Of a stretch of DNA of 64,000 nt, positions 51,511 to 59,892 are shown in pieces. Source of the DNA: Gluconacetobacter azotocaptans (lineage in GTDB: Bacteria > Pseudomonadota > Alphaproteobacteria > Acetobacterales > Acetobacteraceae). Position 1 is the stretch's first letter; the number at the start of each line of letters is the position of its first letter. A program made the position numbers and the translations under genes. The notes beneath the pieces were generated by a model. The model was not told the origin of the DNA. It made no database searches and saw only the letters and a list, made by a program, of their open reading frames with translations. The stretch covers positions 1-64,000 of the forward strand of contig NZ_JABEQF010000017.1 of NCBI RefSeq assembly GCF_014174355.1. Direction: 5' to 3'.

Positions 51511-54273
51511 TCAACCGGCCTCGCTGGCCGCTGCGCGCCGTGTCCGCGTCGTCGTCCCCGTCTTGGTTGCTGCCTTGGTTGCTGCCTTGGTTGCCGTCTT
51601 GGCGGTCGCCTTCGCGCCTGCGGCCTTGGTCTTCGTGGTGGCGGCCTTCTTGGGCGCGGCCTTGCGGGGGGCAGCCGCCTTCTTCGGCGCGTCGGCGTCG
51701 GTCGCGGCGGCTTTGGTCCGGCGAGCCGGGGTCTTCTTCGCGGCGGCCTTGCCCTTCGGCTTCAGCGGTTTGCCCTTTTCGGCCAGCAGCGCCACCGCCT
51801 GATCCAGCGTCACGTCTTCCATGGCCTCGCCGCGCGGCAGGTTGGCCACCATCTGCCCATGCTGGATGTAGGGGCCGAAGCGGCCCTTGCGCACGATGAC
51901 GGGCTCGCCGTCCTTGGGATGCGGCGCGATGGTACGGACCGAGGCCAGCTTGCGCGCCAGCACGTCGACCGCGCGGTTCAGCCCGACCGTCAGGATGTCG
52001 TCGTCCTTGTCCAGCGAGCCGTAGACCGCGCCCATCTTCACATACGGGCCGAAGCGGCCCAGCCCGGCCTCGATCTGCTCGCCGGTGTCGGGGTGGATGC
52101 CGACGAGGCGGGGCAGGGACAGCAGGCCCAGCGCCTGGTCCAGCGTGATCTTGTCGCCTTCGATCCCGCGCGGGATGGTGGCGCGCCGGGGCTTGGCCTT
52201 CTTGTCTTCGGGGTCGGGTTCGCCCTGCTGGACGTAAAGCCCCCACGGGCCGCGCCGCACGGTCACGTCCTCGCCGGCCGGGGACTGGCCCAGGACGCGC
52301 ATGCCGTCCTTCAGCGTGTCGGCCTCGCCCTCCTCCTTGGGGTCCACCACCAGGCGGCGGGTGAACTGGCAGGTGGGGTAGTTGGAGCAGCCGATGAACG
52401 CCCCGTACCGCCCCAGCTTCAGCCCCAGCCGGCCGGTGCCGCAGGCGGTGCAGACGCGCGGGTCGCCGCCGTCGGGCCGGGCGGGGAAGAAATGCGGGGC
52501 CAGGTCGGCATCCAGCGCATTGATGACGTCGGAGATCTTCAGATCCTTCGTCTGGTCCACCGCGCGCGAGAAATCCTGCCAGAAGGCCGACATGACGTCG
52601 CGCCAGTCGGCCCGCCCACCCGAGATGTCGTCAAGCTGCTCCTCCAGCCCCGCCGTGAACTGCGTGTCGACATAGCGTTCGAAGAACGAGGTCAGGAACG
52701 CCGTGACCAGCCGGCCGCGATCCTCGGGGACGAAGCGGCGGGCGTCGAGGCGGACATAGTTGCGGTCGCGCAGCACCGACAGGATCGAGGCATAGGTCGA
52801 CGGCCGGCCGATCCCGATCTCTTCCATCTTCTTGACCAGCGACGCCTCGGAATAGCGGGGCGGCGGCTGGGTGAAATGCTGGTCGGCGGCGACGTCGCCG
52901 GTCTTCAGCGGATCGCGCTCGCGCATCGGCGGCAGCATCCGGCTGTCGTCGTCCTGCTCGTCCTTCTGGCCGGCGTCGTCCCGGCCTTCGCTGTACAGCT
53001 TCAGGAACCCGTCGAAGGCGATCATCGAACCGGTGGCGCGCAGGCCGGCCGCGCCGCCGGCATCCGTGATCTCGACGATCACCTGGTCCAGTTCGGCCGA
53101 TTGCATCTGGCTGGCGACCGAGCGTTTCCAGACCAGGTCGTACAGCCGCCGCTGGTCGTCCGTCAGGTGGCGGGCGACGCTGGCGGGCGTGCGGGTGATT
53201 TCGGTGGGGCGAATCGCCTCGTGCGCTTCCTGCGCGTTCTTGGCCTTGGTGGAGTAGATCCGCGCCTTGTCCGGCACATAGGGCGCGCCGAAGCTCTCGC
53301 CGATATGGGTGCGGATGGCGGCGATGGCCTCGCCGGCCATCTGCACGCCGTCGGTTCGCATGTAGGTGATCAGGCCGACCGTCTCGCCGCCCAGGTCGAT
53401 GCCTTCGTATAGTTGCTGGGCGGTGCGCATGGTGGCCTGCGCGCCCATGCCCAGCTTGCGCGAGGCTTCCTGCTGCAGGGTCGAGGTCGTGAAGGGCGGC
53501 GGCGGGTTGCGGCGGACCTTGCGCCGTTCGACCGAGCGGACGGCGAAGCGGCCGCCTTCGACGGCGGCCTTGGCCGCCATGGCGCCGGCCTCGTCATTCA
53601 GGTCGAACTGTTCCAGCTTGCGGCCGGCCAGGTGCGTCAGCCGCGCGGTGAAGGGCGCGCCGCCGGGCGTGGTGAACTGGGCGGCGACGGTCCAGTATTC
53701 GCGGCTGCGGAACGCTTCGATCTCGGCTTCGCGCTCGCAGATCAGGCGCAGCGACACCGATTGCACGCGCCCGGCGCTGCGCGAGCCCGGCAGCTTGCGC
53801 CACAGCACCGGCGACAGGGTGAAGCCCACCAGGTAATCCAATGCCCGGCGCGCCATGTACGCCTCGATCAGCGGCTGGTCCAGGTCGCGCGGCTGGGCCA
53901 TCGCCGCGCGGATGGCGGACTTGGTGATCTCGTTGAAGGTAACGCGCTGGACGTCCACCCCCTTCAGCAGGTTCCGCTCCTCGAGCACCGCGCGGACATG
54001 CCACGAGATAGCCTCGCCCTCGCGATCCGGATCGGTGGCCAGGTACAGATGCCGCGCGCCGCGCAGGGCCTTGGCAATGGCCGTGATCTGGCGGTTGCCG
54101 CGCTCGTCGGATTCCCAGTCCATGGCGAAATTCTCGTCCGGGCGGACGCTTCCGTCCTTCGGCGGCAGGTCGCGGACATGGCCGAACGAGGCGAGAACCG
54201 TGAATCCGTCCCCCAGATACTTGTTGATCGTCTTCGCCTTGGCAGGCGATTCGACCACGACGACGTCAGTCAT
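51511..54273 (-). CDS. topA: DNA topoisomerase I with histone-like tail
   Basis: Relaxes negative supercoils by nicking one DNA strand. The 920-residue protein has the TOPRIM domain (VVVESPAKAKTINKYLG; DPDREGEAISWHV), active-site Tyr304 in LITYMRTDG, a C4 zinc domain (CTACGTGRLGLKLGRYGAFIGCSNYPTC, residues about 607-634), further repeat domains, and a C-terminal tail of about 80 residues made almost only of Ala, Lys, Thr and Pro, like histone H1. The tail DNA contains three near-perfect 12-bp tandem repeats (51563-51598). The start overlaps the dprA stop by ATGA. Confidence 0.96.
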   Translation of the reverse strand: MTDVVVVESPAKAKTINKYLGDGFTVLASFGHVRDLPPKDGSVRPDENFAMDWESDERGNRQITAIAKALRGARHLYLATDPDREGEAISWHVRAVLEERNLLKGVDVQRVTFNEITKSAIRAAMAQPRDLDQPLIEAYMARRALDYLVGFTLSPVLWRKLPGSRSAGRVQSVSLRLICEREAEIEAFRSREYWTVAAQFTTPGGAPFTARLTHLAGRKLEQFDLNDEAGAMAAKAAVEGGRFAVRSVERRKVRRNPPPPFTTSTLQQEASRKLGMGAQATMRTAQQLYEGIDLGGETVGLITYMRTDGVQMAGEAIAAIRTHIGESFGAPYVPDKARIYSTKAKNAQEAHEAIRPTEITRTPASVARHLTDDQRRLYDLVWKRSVASQMQSAELDQVIVEITDAGGAAGLRATGSMIAFDGFLKLYSEGRDDAGQKDEQDDDSRMLPPMRERDPLKTGDVAADQHFTQPPPRYSEASLVKKMEEIGIGRPSTYASILSVLRDRNYVRLDARRFVPEDRGRLVTAFLTSFFERYVDTQFTAGLEEQLDDISGGRADWRDVMSAFWQDFSRAVDQTKDLKISDVINALDADLAPHFFPARPDGGDPRVCTACGTGRLGLKLGRYGAFIGCSNYPTCQFTRRLVVDPKEEGEADTLKDGMRVLGQSPAGEDVTVRRGPWGLYVQQGEPDPEDKKAKPRRATIPRGIEGDKITLDQALGLLSLPRLVGIHPDTGEQIEAGLGRFGPYVKMGAVYGSLDKDDDILTVGLNRAVDVLARKLASVRTIAPHPKDGEPVIVRKGRFGPYIQHGQMVANLPRGEAMEDVTLDQAVALLAEKGKPLKPKGKAAAKKTPARRTKAAATDADAPKKAAAPRKAAPKKAATTKTKAAGAKATAKTATKAATKAATKTGTTTRTRRAAASEAG
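51563..51598. repeat. Three tandem 12-bp repeats in the topA tail
   Basis: The plus strand reads TTGGTTGCTGCC twice (51563-51586) and then the variant TTGGTTGCCGTC (51587-51598). On the coding strand this encodes repeated Ala-Ala-Thr-Lys units of the basic tail. Such in-frame 12-bp units can expand or contract by slippage without breaking the frame. Confidence 0.8.
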
Positions 54274-55493
54274 TCTGTCTCCGGATTACGCATCTCGTTC
54301 CAGGGCCGGCCGGTGTCGGTGGGTGCGGATGGCAGCACGACGCTTCCCCCGGGAAGGGTTTCGACATCGCCCGCCAGCTCCAGCTCCGACAGCGCGGTCA
54401 GGATAGCCGATGCCGAGAACTGGCAGCGCCGTACAAGATCGTCAACCGGCGTTGGCGTGAAAGACAGCAGGGACAGGATTGCGTCGCGCATGTCCCCGGA
54501 CCCCGAAGGGGGCCGGGGAAGGGGCGCCTCGCCCGCTTTCATTTCCTGTGCGGGGCGGCCGGCCGGGGGGCTGGACGGGCCCGCCGCCTGCGGCCGGGCC
54601 ACTGGCGCGGGGGGCAGTTCGGCCAGTACGTCCTGTTCGTTTTCCGTCAGCACTGCGCCGCGCCGCAGCAGGTCGTTGCTGCCCCGGCAGCGTGGGTCCA
54701 GCGGCGATCCGGGGACGGCGAACAGCGTGCGGCCGTAATTTACCGCCATGTCGGCGGTGATCAGGCTGCCCGAGCGCAGCGCGGCCTCGATCACCACGCA
54801 GCCCAGCGACAGGCCGGCGATCAGGCGGTTGCGCCGGGGGAAATGGCCCTGCTGCGGGGCGATGCCCAGTGGGGTCTCGGTCACCACCACGCCGTGGCGG
54901 GCGATCGCGTTCTGCAATTCTGCGTGTTCGGGCGGATAGGGGCGGTCCAGCCCGCCGGCGATGGCCGCGATCGTGACCCCCGCGCCCAAGTTGCCGCCAT
55001 GGGGGGCACCGCCATGCAGGGCGCCGCGATGGGCGGCGGCGTCGATGCCCCGCGCCAGGCCCGAGACGATCGAAACCCCATGCGCCGCCAGGGTGGCCGC
55101 CAGGCTTTCGGCCATGCGCGCGCCGCCCGACGAGGCGTTGCGGGCGCCGACGATGGCGACGGCGCGCCCGCCCAGCCGCGCCGCATCGCCCAGTACCGAC
55201 AGGACGGGCGGCGCGTCGTGGAGGTCGGCCAGCATCGCGGGATAATCGGGATCGCCCAGGACCAGGATCCGTCCGCCGATGGCGGCGGTGCCGGCGATTT
55301 CCCGTTCGATCTCGTCCGGCGGGGGAATACGCAGGCGGCTGGCCCGCCCCGCCGCCCGGGCACGGGCGGGCAGGGCGGCCAGCGCCGTCTCGGCGTCGCC
55401 ATAGTCCAGCAGCAGCTTGCGATAGCCGACCGGACCGACCCCCTCGGTGCGCGCCAGGCGCAGGTGGGCGGCCAGCGGCCGGCGCGGGTTCAC
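54270..55493 (-). CDS. dprA: DNA-processing protein DprA
   Basis: Binds incoming single-stranded DNA during natural transformation and loads RecA. The 407-residue protein, from GTG 55493, has a short N-terminal SAM-like region, the Rossmann-like DprA domain (VAIVGARNASSGGARMAESLAATLAAHGVSIVSGLARGIDAAAHRGAL; LPLGIAPQQGHFPRRNRLIAGL) and a C-terminal winged-helix domain after a Pro-rich linker. Its stop overlaps the topA start; plsY ends 10 nt upstream. comEC, another transformation gene, is 4.4 kb away on the other strand. Confidence 0.93.
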   Translation of the reverse strand: MNPRRPLAAHLRLARTEGVGPVGYRKLLLDYGDAETALAALPARARAAGRASRLRIPPPDEIEREIAGTAAIGGRILVLGDPDYPAMLADLHDAPPVLSVLGDAARLGGRAVAIVGARNASSGGARMAESLAATLAAHGVSIVSGLARGIDAAAHRGALHGGAPHGGNLGAGVTIAAIAGGLDRPYPPEHAELQNAIARHGVVVTETPLGIAPQQGHFPRRNRLIAGLSLGCVVIEAALRSGSLITADMAVNYGRTLFAVPGSPLDPRCRGSNDLLRRGAVLTENEQDVLAELPPAPVARPQAAGPSSPPAGRPAQEMKAGEAPLPRPPSGSGDMRDAILSLLSFTPTPVDDLVRRCQFSASAILTALSELELAGDVETLPGGSVVLPSAPTDTGRPWNEMRNPETE

Positions 55494-55503
55494 GGGCGGG
55501 GGC

Positions 55504-56142
55504 TCACGGACGGGACCGGCCGATTCGGGGTTCGGTCCCGGCCAGCAGGCGACGGATATTTTCGTGATGGCGGCCGATGACCAGCAGGGCGATCAGCAGG
55601 CCGGCCATCGCGACCGGCGCGCGCGGATCGCCGCCGCCCAGCGCCGTCAGCAGCAGCGGCAACGCCACGAACGCCGCCAGCGCCCCCGCCGACGACAGTT
55701 TCGTCAGCTTTGCCACGCCCAGCCAGATGGCGCAGCAGGCGATGCCGGCCAGCGGCGACAGGGCCAGCGCCGCGCCCAGCCCGGTGGCGACGCCCTTGCC
55801 GCCCCGGAATTTCAGCCAGATCGGGAAGCAATGGCCGACGACGGCGAACAGGGCGGCGACCGCCTCGGCCTGGCCGGTATGGAAGGGCGACAGGACGAAG
55901 GCGCAGACGACGGCGAATGCCCCCTTGGCCCCGTCCAGCAGTAGGGTCGCCGCCGCCAGGCCGCGCCGGCCCGTGCGCAGCACGTTGGTGGCGCCGATAT
56001 TGCCCGACCCGATCTGGCGGATATCGCCGGCGCCGCCGACCTGCGTCAGCAGCAGGCCGAAGGGGATGCTGCCGATGCAGTAGGACAGGGCCGCGATGGC
56101 CGCCAGCAGCGGCAGGGCGAAGGCGGGAACGGTGTCGGTCAT
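55504..56142 (-). CDS. plsY: Glycerol-3-phosphate acyltransferase PlsY
   Basis: Inner-membrane enzyme that transfers the acyl group from acyl-phosphate to glycerol 3-phosphate, the first step of phospholipid synthesis. The 212-residue protein has about five membrane segments and the PlsY motifs YCIGSIPFGLLL, GSGNIGATNVLRTG, and FPIWLKFRGGKGVATGLG. The start overlaps the stop of the dihydroorotase-like gene by ATGA. Confidence 0.94.
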   Translation of the reverse strand: MTDTVPAFALPLLAAIAALSYCIGSIPFGLLLTQVGGAGDIRQIGSGNIGATNVLRTGRRGLAAATLLLDGAKGAFAVVCAFVLSPFHTGQAEAVAALFAVVGHCFPIWLKFRGGKGVATGLGAALALSPLAGIACCAIWLGVAKLTKLSSAGALAAFVALPLLLTALGGGDPRAPVAMAGLLIALLVIGRHHENIRRLLAGTEPRIGRSRP

Positions 56143-57446
56143 GGCGCGGGCTGCCCGGTGGTTGCGGGGGCAAAGACGGGACGTCCGGCCTTCCAGGTGC
56201 CCAGCACCCGGCCCTCCAGCGCGCGGCCGTCGAAGGGGGTGTTCTGGGCGCGGCCGGGCATGTCGTCGGCATCGACGCGCCAGGCGCGGTCGGGGTCGAA
56301 CAGGCACAGGTCGGCCGGCCGTCCATCGGCCAGCGTTCCGGCGGCGGCACCCAGCAGGGCCGCCGGGCGATGGGTCAGCAGGCCCAGCGCCTCGATCATC
56401 GGCAGGCTGCCGCCATGCACCTGCGCCAGCGTCACCGCCAGCAGGGTGGCAAGGCCCGTGCCCCCGGCCGTCGCCACGGCGAAGGGCTGGCGCTTGTCGT
56501 CGGCGTCGCACGGGGCATGGTCGGACGCGATGGCGTCGATCGTCCCGTCGGCCAGGGCGGCGCAGATCGCCTGGCGGTCGGCCTCGCCGCGCAACGGCGG
56601 CGACAGCTTGGCATAGGTGCGGAAATCGCCGATCGCGGTTTCGTTCAGGTCGAAATAGGGCGGCGCGGTGTCGCAGGTGACGCGCAGGCCGCGCGCCTTG
56701 GCCGCGCGGATCAGCTCCACCCCCTCGGCGGTCGAGACATGGCCGAAATGCAGCCGCCCCTTCGTCAGTTCGACCAGGCGCAGGTCGCGGGCGATCATGA
56801 TGGCCTCGGCCGCCGCAGGGATGCCCGGCAGCCCCAGCCGCGTCGCCAGTTCGCCATCCGTGGCGCAGCCGCCGCGCGCCAGCGACGGGTCTTCGGGGTG
56901 CTGGACGACCAGCGCGTCGAACCCGCGGGCATAGGTCAGGGCCAGGCGCATGGTCCGCGTGTCGGCGATGGCCCTGGTGCCGTCGGTGAAGGCCACGGCC
57001 CCGGCTTCGTGCAGCAGGCCGATCTCGGCCATCTCGGCGCCCTCGCACCGGCGGGTCAGCGCGCCGTAGGGCAGGATCGAGACCACGCCCGTTTCCTCGC
57101 CCCGCGCGCGCAGCAGCCGGACCAGCGCCGGGTCGTCGATCGCCGGCTGGCTGTTGGGCAGCACCGCCATGGTGGTGATGCCGCCCGCCGCCGCCGCCCG
57201 GGCGGCCGAGGCCACGGTCTCGCGGTACTCGAAGCCGGGTTCGCCGATGGCGACGCGCATGTCCACCAGGCCGGGGCACAGGATCGCGCCCCCGCCGTCG
57301 ACGACGGCAGCGCCTTCGGGCGCGCCCTCGGCCCCGGGCAGGTCGGTGCCGGCAATGGCGCCGTCGCGCACCAGCAGGCGCCCCGGACGGTCAAGCCCCT
57401 TTGCCGGGTCGATCAGGCGGACGTTTTCGAACAGGATGGCGGTCAC
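56139..57446 (-). CDS. Dihydroorotase-like protein lacking the HxH metal motif
   Basis: 435-residue amidohydrolase of the type I dihydroorotase family, located directly after pyrB. Active dihydroorotases have a DxHxH pair that binds zinc after the strand ending PGLVD; here the positions are Arg64 and Ala66 ([14 protein letters not shown]). Later residues are partly kept: [30 protein letters not shown] and ASDHAP. The HxH loss suggests a non-catalytic partner of aspartate carbamoyltransferase, like the PyrC' (pyrX) subunit of Pseudomonas, which is needed for PyrB stability. A true pyrC should then exist elsewhere. The ATG overlaps the pyrB stop (ATGA). Confidence 0.88.
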   Translation of the reverse strand: MTAILFENVRLIDPAKGLDRPGRLLVRDGAIAGTDLPGAEGAPEGAAVVDGGGAILCPGLVDMRVAIGEPGFEYRETVASAARAAAAGGITTMAVLPNSQPAIDDPALVRLLRARGEETGVVSILPYGALTRRCEGAEMAEIGLLHEAGAVAFTDGTRAIADTRTMRLALTYARGFDALVVQHPEDPSLARGGCATDGELATRLGLPGIPAAAEAIMIARDLRLVELTKGRLHFGHVSTAEGVELIRAAKARGLRVTCDTAPPYFDLNETAIGDFRTYAKLSPPLRGEADRQAICAALADGTIDAIASDHAPCDADDKRQPFAVATAGGTGLATLLAVTLAQVHGGSLPMIEALGLLTHRPAALLGAAAGTLADGRPADLCLFDPDRAWRVDADDMPGRAQNTPFDGRALEGRVLGTWKAGRPVFAPATTGQPAP

Positions 57447-58408
57447 GTCGGTTCTCCGGCGCGCGACAGCAGGTCCAGCACCGCCATGCGCACGGCGACG
57501 CCCATTTCGACCTGTTCGCGGATGACGCTCTGGTCGGAATCGGCGACGCGGCTGTCGATTTCCACGCCGCGATTCATCGGGCCGGGATGCATGACCAGGG
57601 CGCCGGGGCGCGCCACCGCCAGCCGCCTGCGGTCCAGCCCGTAGAAGCGGAAATATTCGCGCGCGCTGGGCACCTGCCCGCCGGTCATGCGCTCGCGCTG
57701 CATACGCAGCATCATGACCACGTCCACGTCGCGCAGCCCCTCTTCCATCGTGTAATGGACGTCCACGCCCAGCGCCCCGATGGCCCCGGGGATCAGGGTC
57801 GGCGGCCCGACCACGCGCACCCTTGCCCCCATCGCCGTCAGCAGATGGATGTTCGACCGCGCGACGCGGCTGTGGCTGACGTCGCCGCAGATTGCGACCG
57901 TCAGTCCGTGCAGGCCGCCGAAATGCCGGCGGATGGTCAGCGCGTCCAGCAGCGCCTGGGTCGGGTGTTCGTGCGTGCCGTCGCCGGCATTGACCACGCT
58001 GGCATCGACCTTCTGCGCCAGCAGCGCCGGCGCGCCGGACTGCGCGTGGCGCACCACCAGCAGGTCGGTCCGCATGGCGTTCAGGGTGGTGGCGGTGTCC
58101 AGCAGGGTCTCGCCCTTGTTCACCGACGAACTGGCCACCGTCATGTTGATGACGTCGGCGCCCAGCCGCTTGCCCGCCAGTTCGAACGAGGTGCGGGTAC
58201 GGGTGCTGTCCTCGAAGAACAGGTTGATGACCGTCCGGCCGCGCAGCCGGTCGCGCGGCGTCTTGCGCGACCGGTTCATCAGCGCGTAGCTCTCGGCCAG
58301 GTCCAGAAACGGCTCGATCCGCGTGGGGTGCATGCCCTGCACGCCCAGCAGGTGCCGCGTCGATTGCGGGAAGAAACGTTGTGGCGCGGCGCGGGGTCCG
58401 TCGCTCAT
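57443..58408 (-). CDS. pyrB: Aspartate carbamoyltransferase catalytic chain
   Basis: First committed step of pyrimidine synthesis. The 321-residue protein has [21 protein letters not shown] (carbamoyl-phosphate site), the [13 protein letters not shown] loop, [15 protein letters not shown], and [12 protein letters not shown] near residue 280. No regulatory chain pyrI is present; the downstream dihydroorotase-like protein probably forms a complex with it. Its ATG overlaps the gltX stop (ATGA). Confidence 0.95.
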   Translation of the reverse strand: MSDGPRAAPQRFFPQSTRHLLGVQGMHPTRIEPFLDLAESYALMNRSRKTPRDRLRGRTVINLFFEDSTRTRTSFELAGKRLGADVINMTVASSSVNKGETLLDTATTLNAMRTDLLVVRHAQSGAPALLAQKVDASVVNAGDGTHEHPTQALLDALTIRRHFGGLHGLTVAICGDVSHSRVARSNIHLLTAMGARVRVVGPPTLIPGAIGALGVDVHYTMEEGLRDVDVVMMLRMQRERMTGGQVPSAREYFRFYGLDRRRLAVARPGALVMHPGPMNRGVEIDSRVADSDQSVIREQVEMGVAVRMAVLDLLSRAGEPT

Positions 58409-59805
58409 TGCGCGACGGCCCCGATCCGGGCCATCACCTCGTCCCGGCCCAGCGCCGCCAGTGTCGCGTCGATGCCCGGCGAGGTCGTGGTGCCGGTCAT
58501 CGCGGCGCGCAGCGGCTGCGCCACCTGGCCCAGCTTGTGGCCGTGATGCTCGGCGAAGCGGCGCAGGGTAGCGTCGATCGTCGGCGCGTCGAACGGGTCG
58601 ATCACCGCCAGGTCGCGGGCCAGCAGGCCCAGCATCGTCCGGGCCTCGGGCGTCAGCAGCTTCTCGGCCTTCGCGTCGAAGGACAGCGGGACATGGCGGC
58701 CCAGGAAGGCGGCGCTGTCGGCCAGGTCCACCAGCGTCTTCGCGCGGTCCTTCAACCCGGGCATCAGGGCCTGGATGCGGGCGCGCGTGATATCGTCCAG
58801 CGTCACGTCCGGCCGGCCGGCCAGCCGCTCGACCACGTCGTTCGCCAGGCGGGCATCGTCGGCCTGGCGCAGCCACACGCCGTTCAGATGCAGCAGTTTG
58901 GCGTAATCCATGCGCGAGGCCGACCGGCCGACGCCATCCAGGTCGAACAGCTGGATCTGCTCGTCGCGGGACAGGATCTCGGCGTCGCCATGGCCCCAGC
59001 CCAGCCGCAGCAGGTAGTTGTTCAGCGCCTCGGGCAGGTATCCCATCTCGCGGAATTCCACCACCGACTGGGCGCCGTGCCGCTTGGACAGCTTGGCCCC
59101 GTCGGGGCCGTGGATCAGCGGCAGGTGCGCGAAGGCCGGCAGGTTCCAGCCCATGGCGCGATAGATCATCGCCTGGCGGAAGCTGTTGGTCAGGTGGTCG
59201 TCGCCGCGAATGACGTGGGTGATGTCCATGTCATGGTCGTCCACCACCACCGCCAGCTGATAGACCGGCGTGCCGTCGGCGCGCAGGATGATCATGTCGT
59301 CCATTTCGGCGTTGGCGACGCGGACTTCGCCCTGCACCAGGTCGGGGAGGGTGGTCTCGCCCTCGCGCGGGGCGCGGATGCGTACCGTGTAGGGCGCGCC
59401 GGGCGGGGCCTCGGACGGGTCGCGATCGCGCCAGTAGCCGTTGTAGCGGGGAGGCCGGCCCTCGGCCATCGCCTGCTCGCGCATCTGCTGCAGTTCCTGG
59501 GGCGTGCAGTAGCAGCGATAGGCCAGGCCCTGCGCCAGCAGATGGTGCGCGACTTCCGCATGGCGGGCCTGCCGGGTGGACTGGAACACCGGCTGTTCGT
59601 CCGGCGTCAGCCCCATCCAGGCCAGCCCGTCGAACAGCACGTCCACCGCCTGCTGGGTCGACCGCTCGCGGTCGGTGTCCTCGATGCGCAGGAGGAACTT
59701 GCCGCCATGGTGGCGGGCATAGAGGAAGTTGAAAAGGGCGGCACGGGCGTTGCCGATATGCAGCAACCCGGTGGGGCTCGGGGCGAAGCGCGTACGAACG
59801 GTCAT
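58405..59805 (-). CDS. gltX: Glutamate--tRNA ligase
   Basis: Class I aminoacyl-tRNA synthetase, 466 residues. HIGH-type motif in [26 protein letters not shown]-type motif in GAKLSKRHG near residue 240, and a C-terminal anticodon domain. ATG 59805 has GGAG 7 nt upstream; another ATG at 59823 would add six residues. The sequence cannot show whether this copy is a discriminating GluRS or also charges tRNA-Gln. It heads the nine-gene minus-strand run. Confidence 0.95.
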   Translation of the reverse strand: MTVRTRFAPSPTGLLHIGNARAALFNFLYARHHGGKFLLRIEDTDRERSTQQAVDVLFDGLAWMGLTPDEQPVFQSTRQARHAEVAHHLLAQGLAYRCYCTPQELQQMREQAMAEGRPPRYNGYWRDRDPSEAPPGAPYTVRIRAPREGETTLPDLVQGEVRVANAEMDDMIILRADGTPVYQLAVVVDDHDMDITHVIRGDDHLTNSFRQAMIYRAMGWNLPAFAHLPLIHGPDGAKLSKRHGAQSVVEFREMGYLPEALNNYLLRLGWGHGDAEILSRDEQIQLFDLDGVGRSASRMDYAKLLHLNGVWLRQADDARLANDVVERLAGRPDVTLDDITRARIQALMPGLKDRAKTLVDLADSAAFLGRHVPLSFDAKAEKLLTPEARTMLGLLARDLAVIDPFDAPTIDATLRRFAEHHGHKLGQVAQPLRAAMTGTTTSPGIDATLAALGRDEVMARIGAVAQ

Positions 59806-59892
59806 GAGGCGGCTCCATACCATGGGATGCCGCCTGCTTACAGGGGGATCGGCATATGGCCGATCCGCATCCGGGGCGGCTAGGCTGCCGAA

